From a virus: a stretch of 58,141 bases of DNA. Numbering within the stretch: position 1 is the first letter of the stretch; the number at the start of each line of letters is the position of its first letter. A program made the position numbers and the translations under genes. The DNA is taken from positions 1-58,141 of IMG/VR virus record IMGVR_UViG_3300025168_000098. The stretch is one strand, 5' to 3'. Below, one piece after another: positions 41,788 to 49,189 of the stretch. A model generated the notes under the pieces. It ran no database searches, was not told where the DNA came from, and worked only from the letters and a program-made list of their open reading frames with translations.

Positions 41788-44208
41788 TCACTCCAAATCT
41801 AGTATCTCAGCACCTTCAACATCAGGTTTCAAAATCTGTGATTCAGGCACAGGTTCTCTTGGATTGATTTCGTCAGATGCTTCGTATGGAGTAAAGGTGC
41901 AACGGCAGTTTGGATGGGCTGGAATTACCCCACCTGATTTGTCAATTGGATATACAGCATTCTCAAATGGAACACACAAATCTTTGTCTGTTACTGAATC
42001 AACAGTTACCAATCTTTGAACCTGTGTAAATCCTAATTTTTTCAGCCCTGAAAGATGTGAGTTTTCAACAACTCTTCTTGTTTCTGTTCTAGCAATTCTG
42101 TTGTAATAATATCTCGGAAATGCTTTTCCTGTTGGGTCAATCACTCTTCTCATTTCTCTTTGAACCCATTGCCAATTTTTACTATCTACCAAAGCCGCCT
42201 CAAAGACTGTGAAGATTTCTTTTCTGAAAGCCCCAAGTGTATTTTTTAATGCTGGAACACGCCATCTTGCATTCCAATATCTCATTGCTTCTGCATCTCT
42301 AAAATCAAAGGATATTCCTACACCTGATGCAGATGCCATTGTAGCAAGAGTTTCATCAAATCCAACTGTAAGTGCAGTAGATGTTGAAACTGTTTGTTTG
42401 TCAAGTAATTCTTGTAATTCTCTATCGAGTAAATCAACCATCCAAACTAAGTCATCTCCACCAACTGCTTTTGTCAGAACTCCGTCAAAATCAGATGTTG
42501 GGTTCAACACGTTCCCAAGACTGTATTCAAAAATATCTGTCGGATTTATTCTCTCAGAATATTTATCAATTAATCTGTCAGCAAACTCTTCTTGATTTTT
42601 CATAAGTTTCTGTTCTGTTTGTCTTGTAGTTGCCCTGACAATTCTATCATATTGTGTTCGACTTGCATCGTTAATTTTTTTTTTAATGTCGTGAAGTTCT
42701 TCTGCGGAATATGCTATCTCATCCGTGTCAGAAAACTTCGGCATATCACCAATTTCTTCTTCATCTTCTTGTTCCATTGGATTTGGAAATAAATCGTCTA
42801 ATCCAATATCATCTTCTGAACTTGTTTCATCTTCTGAACTTGCATCTTTTGGAGTATTAATAGATAGTTTTGGACTAACAAAGAATGGGTCATTTGCTCT
42901 TTCGTTTTTGATGACAGGGAATCCCAACATTTCTCTTGCTTCATTGATTGTAATTGCCGCTTCCTGTCTTAGTGTTGCCACCGCAGATGCTTGTGCCTTC
43001 AAAGTCTCGGCTCTCTCGGTTTCTCTTGATGGTCTGATGCTTACAAACTTGAACTTCCAATCTGTAATTTCTAGTAATGGGAATATACGATTATTCATCA
43101 TAGAAGATATCCTCGCATGATAGGATTCGATGACATCATACCAAGCATCAAGTTGTTGCTCAGGATTTGCTAATTTACCTGTCTGAACCCAGCCAAGTTT
43201 CATTGGTGGAATACCAAAAACAGCACAGATTTCTTCACGGTAATAATACAACAAATCTAACTGAGCCCCTTCTCTTGTTGAATCAATTAATCGGTGCATA
43301 TTGAATCCTGTTCCACCATTGATTGCGATAAGTCCGAATGGTGATTTTCCACCTGATAATTGTTGTTCTATAAGACCCAACATTGCCTTCATTTCAGTAT
43401 TAGAAATATCTCCAACATTTAGGATAGTTTTGGGTAAAGTTCCTGTGTAAAGCATATTCAAATAATTTGATAGATTTAATTGACCTGCTATTATCTCCAT
43501 CAAAGGAATTAATGGACTTGAACCATATCCTCTTCCTTGCTTAAACTTAGCAATGTGAATTACTTTATTTGAATCGAACTTTCTCATTGTTTTATCGAGG
43601 GATTGGATGTAAGCCATTTTTGGTGGCTTCGGGGTCTGATTTGCTGGAACAAGTTTCATTGTTTCAGATGGAATAGTCCACACAGCGAGTAAGTCTCCAC
43701 CATATGACCAATTTTCACCATTTGCAGATGATTTGTCGGCACTTCCATCGAGTTCTAGGTAGGCATCCCCGAAGAGGATTAAATCGAACAGAAGAGACTC
43801 CAACCATTCATCACCCATATCGTCAGGATTTGGATTTTTGAAGAAGTTTCTCAACTTGTCTAGTTGCTCTTGACTTCCATCTTCTTTTCCGTCTGCTAAA
43901 ACAAACTCATATCCATTAGCAAGAGTATCATCAACACATCTTCTGAGGATTGCATTTACAACTTCTGATTTGAGAGAAATCTGTCTGAGAAGATTGTATG
44001 AAACTTGTGTATCTGCACCACTTGAGGATTGACGGCCAGCAGTTGTTGCCAAACCTATTTTTGAAAGAGATGCAAGAGTTTTTCCATCCCATGCAATTCC
44101 TTCACTTCCCATATTTCCATTGATTAAATCTGACATTTTTTGAGTATCTGCTGGGTCAGCCCTTCTTCTCAAAAGTCTGTCAATGATACTTCGCTGACGC
44201 TCGGCCAT
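41788..44208 (-). CDS. Portal protein fused to MuF-like minor head protein
   Basis: 806 aa. Residues about 60-440: portal (SLKSEVVNAILRRCVDDT, LFGDAYLEL, FGIPPMKLGW). Acidic linker about 450-500. Residues about 600-790: MuF domain with RIARTETRRVVENSHLSGL, and the zinc-like HPNCRCTF. Both families are common, but usually separate adjacent genes; fusion ties ejected or internal head protein to the portal vertex. First gene of the main late transcript. Confidence 0.9.
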   Translation of the reverse strand: MAERQRSIIDRLLRRRADPADTQKMSDLINGNMGSEGIAWDGKTLASLSKIGLATTAGRQSSSGADTQVSYNLLRQISLKSEVVNAILRRCVDDTLANGYEFVLADGKEDGSQEQLDKLRNFFKNPNPDDMGDEWLESLLFDLILFGDAYLELDGSADKSSANGENWSYGGDLLAVWTIPSETMKLVPANQTPKPPKMAYIQSLDKTMRKFDSNKVIHIAKFKQGRGYGSSPLIPLMEIIAGQLNLSNYLNMLYTGTLPKTILNVGDISNTEMKAMLGLIEQQLSGGKSPFGLIAINGGTGFNMHRLIDSTREGAQLDLLYYYREEICAVFGIPPMKLGWVQTGKLANPEQQLDAWYDVIESYHARISSMMNNRIFPLLEITDWKFKFVSIRPSRETERAETLKAQASAVATLRQEAAITINEAREMLGFPVIKNERANDPFFVSPKLSINTPKDASSEDETSSEDDIGLDDLFPNPMEQEDEEEIGDMPKFSDTDEIAYSAEELHDIKKKINDASRTQYDRIVRATTRQTEQKLMKNQEEFADRLIDKYSERINPTDIFEYSLGNVLNPTSDFDGVLTKAVGGDDLVWMVDLLDRELQELLDKQTVSTSTALTVGFDETLATMASASGVGISFDFRDAEAMRYWNARWRVPALKNTLGAFRKEIFTVFEAALVDSKNWQWVQREMRRVIDPTGKAFPRYYYNRIARTETRRVVENSHLSGLKKLGFTQVQRLVTVDSVTDKDLCVPFENAVYPIDKSGGVIPAHPNCRCTFTPYEASDEINPREPVPESQILKPDVEGAEILDLE

Positions 44209-44224
44209 AAGTTAATGGGTTGTG

Positions 44225-44240
44225 TTCCGGTTTTTCACCA
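44225..44240 (-). promoter_or_regulatory. Late-type promoter for portal
   Basis: Minus strand GTGAAAAACCGGAA, TATA-like part at about -30 to -23 from ATG 44208. Shares AACCGGAA with 36777-36792. Confidence 0.5.
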
Positions 44241-44318
44241 TGACGGCTCTAACCTAGTTTATCGGTGTCTAAAGCAATTATTGAGAACATGAAAAAAAGT
44301 ATCAACCAGCAACAGGTT

Positions 44319-45164
44319 TCAAGAGTCATTTATCTCGACTCCATACCAATCAACCCCTCTAGTATAATCGCCATGAATCTCAAATGTAGCAAAGATGTCA
44401 TATTTTCCTTTTGATAGATTTCCAATTGTCATGTTTGTTTGCTCATAATCATTACCAAATGTTTCGTATGTTATTTTGTCTTGAAGTGGCTCTTTTCCTG
44501 TTGAGTTATTTTCGTAGATAGTCCAATAAACTGTTAGATTGTGATTGTCATTGAAACAGGATAAATCAGCATCCCATGAGAATGTAATATTCTCATTATA
44601 CCAAGACCAATAAACATCATAGAAAACGGGGTCGCATTGTTCCCCTTCTTGATACTGACAAGAATCATCATCGTGGTCTGCATATGGGTCATAATTTTCT
44701 GCTTCGGGGTCGGTGCATCCATAGGTTTCTTCGGGTTCTTCCTCATACTCACAAGAGCCATCATCTTCCCATGCTTCTTCATCATAATTTAGTGCATCTT
44801 CATCCATACATCCATAAGAAATATTAGGTTCTTCACAGGTATCAGTTTCTTCACATTCTTCAACATTTTCTTCGGGTTCATCTGAACCATCTCGACAGTT
44901 TTTGTAGCCATCATCAACTAGAGAATATTCTATGACCGAACCATCACCACATACAAAGTCATCACCCATTTCCCAATCTTCATCAATTACCCATTCATCA
45001 TCTCCTTCACCATATGGTGTAAAATCAACTAAACCAATACCTTCTGCGGCTGGTAAAACTAAAGCAATAATTGATGCAATAGTTATGATTAATTGACGAA
45101 GTTCCGTTGCCCTTTCATTGACTACTTCTATGATTGAATCCGCTTCTTCTTTTGTCAATGTCAT
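44319..45164 (-). CDS. Membrane-anchored acidic protein with LDLa-like and GCxDxxAxNY repeats
   Basis: 281 aa. One membrane segment about 25-42, then an acidic outer part. Residues 72-104 (CGDGS...NCRDGSDE) look like a calcium-binding LDL-receptor class A core with fewer cysteines. Residues 119-138 and 149-169 are two GCxDxxAxNYxxxAxxDDxSC repeats, known from secreted proteins of marine microbes. C-terminal Ig-like beta domain with N-glycosylation-type NxT/S sites. Likely displayed on the infected cell or virion. Confidence 0.7.
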   Translation of the reverse strand: MTLTKEEADSIIEVVNERATELRQLIITIASIIALVLPAAEGIGLVDFTPYGEGDDEWVIDEDWEMGDDFVCGDGSVIEYSLVDDGYKNCRDGSDEPEENVEECEETDTCEEPNISYGCMDEDALNYDEEAWEDDGSCEYEEEPEETYGCTDPEAENYDPYADHDDDSCQYQEGEQCDPVFYDVYWSWYNENITFSWDADLSCFNDNHNLTVYWTIYENNSTGKEPLQDKITYETFGNDYEQTNMTIGNLSKGKYDIFATFEIHGDYTRGVDWYGVEINDS

Positions 45165-45216
45165 TCACTCCGACACTCCTTCTCTACAATGAGAGGATAT
45201 TGACTGTATCGGCTTC

Positions 45217-45468
45217 TCAAATCATCATAGGTATTCCAACGCTTGCTGATACGGCGGCGAAAAAAATCAAAGCCATTTTTTGAGTCCACATTTCGACAAA
45301 CTTTTCAATCGGAGATAATCTAGTTTTGATTACGGCGACATCGGTTTTTAATTCATTCATATCTTTTTCAACGTGAGCAAGATGATTATCTTTCAGAACT
45401 GTCATATCTTCTCTAATTTGTATCAAAGAATCTTTGATAAAATCGAGTTCTTCGGACACAGAAATCAC
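45217..45468 (-). CDS. Coiled-coil protein with C-terminal membrane segment
   Basis: 83 aa from a GTG that overlaps the upstream stop (GTGA). Residues 5-55 coiled coil, 62-82 hydrophobic (MALIFFAAVSASVGIPMM). Tail-anchored layout, like many phage holin-accessory proteins. Function unknown. Confidence 0.6.
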   Translation of the reverse strand: MISVSEELDFIKDSLIQIREDMTVLKDNHLAHVEKDMNELKTDVAVIKTRLSPIEKFVEMWTQKMALIFFAAVSASVGIPMMI

Positions 45469-45794
45469 GCTTCTTCGGTGTTGGCTTCAACAGCCTCAGA
45501 AAGACGTGCTACGAGTTCCGCTTTTGTTCCCGATGTTGAAAGTCCTTTTTCTTTGCACATTTCTATTAATTCTGCTTTCTTTTTAGCATCCATAGCCGAA
45601 GTAACTTCATCAACTGCTTCAACAACATCATCAATCTTACTTTCACTCTCAGTCAAAGTATCAATTATTTCGTCAAGACTTACTTTACCATCAGCCATAA
45701 TTTTCTGATACTTTTTCAATCCCCATACTGTCAGTCCGAGAACTGCCGCTAAGACAGCAATCCATAATTCTAATTCTACACCATATATCTGCAT
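45465..45794 (-). CDS. Membrane protein with SAP domain
   Basis: 109 aa. Hydrophobic segment about 8-25, acidic linker, then SAP motif about 72-98 (KKAELIEMCKEKGLSTSGTKAELVARL), close in sequence to that of the 36367 protein. A membrane-tethered DNA-binding protein: could hold viral DNA or capsids at the envelope. Confidence 0.65.
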   Translation of the reverse strand: MQIYGVELELWIAVLAAVLGLTVWGLKKYQKIMADGKVSLDEIIDTLTESESKIDDVVEAVDEVTSAMDAKKKAELIEMCKEKGLSTSGTKAELVARLSEAVEANTEEA

Positions 45795-45804
45795 TTATTT
45801 CACC

Positions 45805-46248
45805 TTAATTTTTCTTTTTTGTATTGAACTCATCCATGTCTAATTCGTGCTTCTGTCTTAGGGATGCTTGCTCTATCTCATGTTGGATGTGAGCATTTTC
45901 CATTTCCTTGACGTGAGCAAGGAATGCTTCTGCACTTTTCATTTCAGATTCAAGACGGGAAGGTAACGCACCAAGTTCTGCGGCTTGTTCGCTTTTCCAT
46001 GACTCCAAAACGGAGTTCATAAACAACAATGCTGGTGAACCAACAATTGCGATTAATGCGACATAGAAATCAAGATTTGATTGAACTAATCCTGTATCAT
46101 CATTTATTCCTGAATAGATAACAAAACAAGCGAAGAATAACCATGATAAAATCAATGGAACACCCAATGTCATCAACATGATATCATTGAATGTAATTGG
46201 CTTTTTAGGGCGTGTTGGGGGTTGAATTGAAGCAGTAGTTTTAGCCAT
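45805..46248 (-). CDS. Two-segment membrane protein with coiled-coil tail
   Basis: 147 aa. Hydrophobic segments about 25-48 and 62-80; C-terminal 60 aa charged coiled coil. Together with the three genes after it this makes a membrane-protein cassette ahead of the portal, a natural place for lysis or exit functions. No known holin signature. Confidence 0.55.
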   Translation of the reverse strand: MAKTTASIQPPTRPKKPITFNDIMLMTLGVPLILSWLFFACFVIYSGINDDTGLVQSNLDFYVALIAIVGSPALLFMNSVLESWKSEQAAELGALPSRLESEMKSAEAFLAHVKEMENAHIQHEIEQASLRQKHELDMDEFNTKKKN

Positions 46249-46361
46249 GCTGGTCGCCTTAATTCAAAGTCTGTTTTATCGAGGCTCTTTAGAGTATCGT
46301 CAGAAAGAGTAAGTTTTGATAGATTTTGGAGAATACCTCTAAATTAGGCTAAAATTATAGT

Positions 46362-46395
46362 CAGATATGGAATCATTGATATATGTAAGTATTAT
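46362..46395 (+). promoter_or_regulatory. Promoter for plus-strand microgenes
   Basis: TAGTCAGATATGG, then TCATTGATATATG, about 23-30 nt before ATG 46406. Same blocks as at 24755 and 8039. Confidence 0.55.
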
Positions 46396-46405
46396 CCGAA
46401 GAACC

Positions 46406-46594
46406 ATGAACGCAAACGAAGCAGGTAATCTGACACTACTACGAACATGGGGTCGAGCAATACGAGCAATATGGAATAAAGAAGCAAGAAATGCTTTGAG
46501 AGGCGGAGAGTTTATCGCTTCTCACATTCAATTAATTCCAGCACATTTAACAGTTTTAGACGCTATTGTTTCATTCTTATTGGGGGCATTCTGA
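46406..46594 (+). CDS. 62-aa small protein
   Basis: Starts MNANEAGNL; the upstream ATG at 46367 lies inside the promoter. Basic helical N-terminus (RTWGRAIRAIWNKEARNALRGG), hydrophobic C-terminus (HLTVLDAIVSFLLGAF). Amphipathic or membrane-associating; could act in lysis. Unknown. Confidence 0.55.
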   Translation: MNANEAGNLTLLRTWGRAIRAIWNKEARNALRGGEFIASHIQLIPAHLTVLDAIVSFLLGAF

Positions 46595-46717
46595 ATGCAG
46601 TATGAACTTTGGGTATGTGGTGGGATATACACAAGAGGACATTCTCCTGAACCTGCTTGCATCTGCACAAAAAATTGCACTCCAACACCTTATGATTGGA
46701 GTCAACACAGAAAATAA
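46595..46717 (+). CDS. 40-aa Cys-rich microprotein
   Basis: ATG follows the previous TGA directly. Four cysteines (VCGG, CICTKNC) fit a small zinc knuckle. Ends just before the terminator at 46735, which supports a two-gene transcript. Confidence 0.5.
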   Translation: MQYELWVCGGIYTRGHSPEPACICTKNCTPTPYDWSQHRK

Positions 46718-46734
46718 AAATACCTAACCAAAAT

Positions 46735-46772
46735 CGGGGGTCGCCTTCGGGCGACTCCCTTTTTTTTATTTT
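46735..46772 (+). terminator. Hairpin terminator with TTCG loop and T8 tract
   Basis: GGGGGTCGCC, TTCG, GGCGACTCCC, then T8 and ATTTT. Flanked upstream by TACCTAACCAAA as at 24241. It separates the microgenes from the terminase. Confidence 0.85.
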
Positions 46773-46815
46773 GAAAATCGAAACCATATAGACCCTCAAA
46801 ATATCAGCAGTATTC

Positions 46816-48333
46816 GTGAGCGATAGTATTACTGCTAAATTAACAGCAACACAAGCAAGAGAAATCGCAATTTATCCTGACCGTTGGGCTCAGTTTTTCA
46901 GAACAATAAACGGCCAAGAGTTTAGCCTACATGAAAGACCTTATCTGATAGATATCTATCGGCAATTTCAACCTAATATGAAGTCAGATAAAACCAAGAT
47001 AATTGTTCTCAAATGTAGTAGGAAAGTCGAGAAAACTGAAACCATCTGTAATCTACTATTGTATGGGCTTCTGAACATACCATATTTCAATGCAGTTTAT
47101 ACCGCCCCAAGACAGCCTCAAGTAAGCAGATTTGTTGATGAAAGATTCAACGGTGCTTTGATGTCATCTATCAATGGTGGATGCCTGATGAAACCAAGAG
47201 TAAAAACTTCTGTAAGTCATCAAACTTTTGATGTTGGTGCAAGGTCTTTGAATCATCTTTATGCTTACTCAAATTGGGGTGATGCACATGGTCTGTTGGG
47301 TATCGAAGCAGACATGGTATGTATTGACGAATATCAAGATTCAGGAACAGATGTTTTACCGATGCTAGTTGAGATGTTAGCATTGTCAGAATACAAGTGG
47401 GTTTTGATTAGTGGAACTGCAAGAGAACAGGGTTCAGACTTTTGGAAATTATGGGAGAAATCCAGCAAGGGAGAATGGAATGGAGAAGCATGGGTTCATG
47501 GAGATTCAGAAGAAAATATTATTGGATATCATATGAGTCAAAAAATGCATCCTCAGATTTCTGATGAAGATATCAAAATGAAGAAATCAACTTACACTCC
47601 GAGAAGATATGCGAATGAAGTTCTTGGAGAGTTTTTCGCTGGTTCAACGAAACCAATAACTTTCGATGAAGCATTGAAGGCTGTTGACACCAACAGGAAG
47701 ATTGTGAGATTTGTTGATGCACCGGAAGAAACTGTGATGGGTGTTGATTGGGGGAATCAGACAACAGTTGTGATTATGAGGAAAAATGGTGAAATCGTAA
47801 ATGCTCTAAAATTAGATTCAAGGGCTGACTTTGAAAATGATGAAGTTGAGGAAATCAAGAATCTCATAGAACGCTATAATTGCACCCAAGTTGTATGTGA
47901 TATAGGGTATGGGGCAAGACAGGTAAAAGAACTCCAAAGAGAATACGGAGATATGGTAAAATCATGCTATTATTCAAGTCGCCCCCTGACTCCATTCCAA
48001 TACAAGAAAAGAGACAATAATCGAAATCTAATTTACATGGTTGTTGTTGATAGAACTACTTACATCGAAGCAACAATTGAAGCAATCAAAAATGAAGAGA
48101 TTTCACTTCCATACAAAACAACAGATTTGGAATGGGTTTTGCATGAATGGTGTTCTTTGAACTCATCAGCAGAATCAGACGAAAAAAACCAAAGGCCAAT
48201 ATTATCTCAAAGTAAAACAAAGTTTGGTCGAGATGGAGATGACCACGCATTCCATGCTTTGCTCTATGCGAGACTAGCAATTGGATTCGATGAAGATAGT
48301 GGATTGCCCCAAATTAGAGTGTTTGGGGAATAA
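46816..48333 (+). CDS. terL: Terminase large subunit
   Basis: 505 aa from a GTG start with a TATA-like ACCATATAG about 25-33 nt upstream (leaderless). ATPase: Walker A-like CSRKVEKT at 67-74, Walker B VCIDE at 169-173. Nuclease: D312 (GVDWG), D363 (VCDIG) and a C-terminal DDHAFHA. The P-loop has Glu where Gly of GKT is expected. Only late gene on the plus strand. No small terminase subunit was recognised. Confidence 0.92.
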   Translation: MSDSITAKLTATQAREIAIYPDRWAQFFRTINGQEFSLHERPYLIDIYRQFQPNMKSDKTKIIVLKCSRKVEKTETICNLLLYGLLNIPYFNAVYTAPRQPQVSRFVDERFNGALMSSINGGCLMKPRVKTSVSHQTFDVGARSLNHLYAYSNWGDAHGLLGIEADMVCIDEYQDSGTDVLPMLVEMLALSEYKWVLISGTAREQGSDFWKLWEKSSKGEWNGEAWVHGDSEENIIGYHMSQKMHPQISDEDIKMKKSTYTPRRYANEVLGEFFAGSTKPITFDEALKAVDTNRKIVRFVDAPEETVMGVDWGNQTTVVIMRKNGEIVNALKLDSRADFENDEVEEIKNLIERYNCTQVVCDIGYGARQVKELQREYGDMVKSCYYSSRPLTPFQYKKRDNNRNLIYMVVVDRTTYIEATIEAIKNEEISLPYKTTDLEWVLHEWCSLNSSAESDEKNQRPILSQSKTKFGRDGDDHAFHALLYARLAIGFDEDSGLPQIRVFGE

Positions 48334-48571
48334 AATCTTACGAATATCAATAGAAGCGTTTCTGAGCGTTTTTTGGGGTCGGTGGTAGGTATTGACCCAA
48401 ACCCCCCTAGAGTCCGTCAGATTGGCTGTAAATAGTCAAATATGGGAAAATACGGGTTTTGACCCCTGATGGAATACAGAATGGTAGTATTTCGATAAAA
48501 AATAGTCAGAAATGTAAATATTTAGATTTGTAATAAATCTGAAAAAAAGGTGTTGAGTGCTTTTTCGACCA
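48334..48571. other. Intergenic 240 bp after terL
   Basis: Contains T6 after GAGCG (possible archaeal U-tract terminator), a TTGGGGTC...GACCCAA inverted repeat near 48379-48405, a C-run, and two AGTCAAATA/AGTCAGAAA blocks near 48438 and 48507 on the plus strand that resemble promoter upstream blocks. No ORF. Confidence 0.5.
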
Positions 48572-48585
48572 TGTTGGACTCAACA

Positions 48586-48867
48586 TCAATCGTGTTCCAA
48601 AAGAACATCAGCAGTTCCACCGTTCAATGTCAATACTGCAATAATTCCAGCAGGGAATGTTAATCCAGCAAATCCGTATGTAATTGCACCTGCACCAAAT
48701 GTAAATTGATGAACAAGATTTACCGCTATAATATCACCTATAACTTTTCCATTATAGAGTTTCAAAGTAGGTGAGCCTGTTGCATTACCTGCAATCGAAA
48801 GTAGGTTAGTTGTTGAAGCGAAAACAAAATTATTTCCTGTTGCTAAACTGAACGCTCGGTTTGCCAT
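48586..48867 (-). CDS. Small beta-rich protein, possible virion decoration
   Basis: 93 aa starting MANRAFSLAT; TATA-like TAATTAA is 24-30 nt upstream. Gly/Ala/Thr-rich, repeated short strands, ending NGGTADVLLEHD. Composition like small capsid decoration or fibre-tip proteins. A palindromic site lies at each end of the gene (48572 and 48899). Confidence 0.5.
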   Translation of the reverse strand: MANRAFSLATGNNFVFASTTNLLSIAGNATGSPTLKLYNGKVIGDIIAVNLVHQFTFGAGAITYGFAGLTFPAGIIAVLTLNGGTADVLLEHD

Positions 48868-48970
48868 AATCATCGAAGGAGAAATTACGGTTAATTACTG
48901 TTGATGTCAACAGGTATATCTGAGATGACAGAAAAAGATTTTTGTGAATTGGAGAATGTAGATGACGGAT

Positions 48971-49189
48971 TCAAGCCTGAGCATCTACACAATTCACAAT
49001 TGCAGTTGGATTTGACCAAACCCAAACTACGGTTTTGGATTCTACATGAACCCACTCTTGACCATCCCATTTTATCGGCCTAGAGCATAGCATACAGAAC
49101 TCACATTGGCAACGTGGCTGGTCATCCCCAATGGAGATAGAGGATAGACCACAATCCACGCATACGCTTTGAGAGTTTGTTACTTTCAT
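48971..49189 (-). CDS. Cys-rich zinc-finger microprotein
   Basis: 72 aa. CVDC near 10-13, then CQCEFCMLC near 27-36: six or seven cysteines for one or two zinc sites, followed by a Trp-rich strand pair. ATG overlaps the large protein's stop (ATGA). Confidence 0.65.
   Translation of the reverse strand: MKVTNSQSVCVDCGLSSISIGDDQPRCQCEFCMLCSRPIKWDGQEWVHVESKTVVWVWSNPTAIVNCVDAQA

Noticed and set aside
48901-49083. 60-aa plus-strand ORF
   Set aside because: Overlaps the Cys-rich minus-strand gene, which has the better motif and ATGA coupling.
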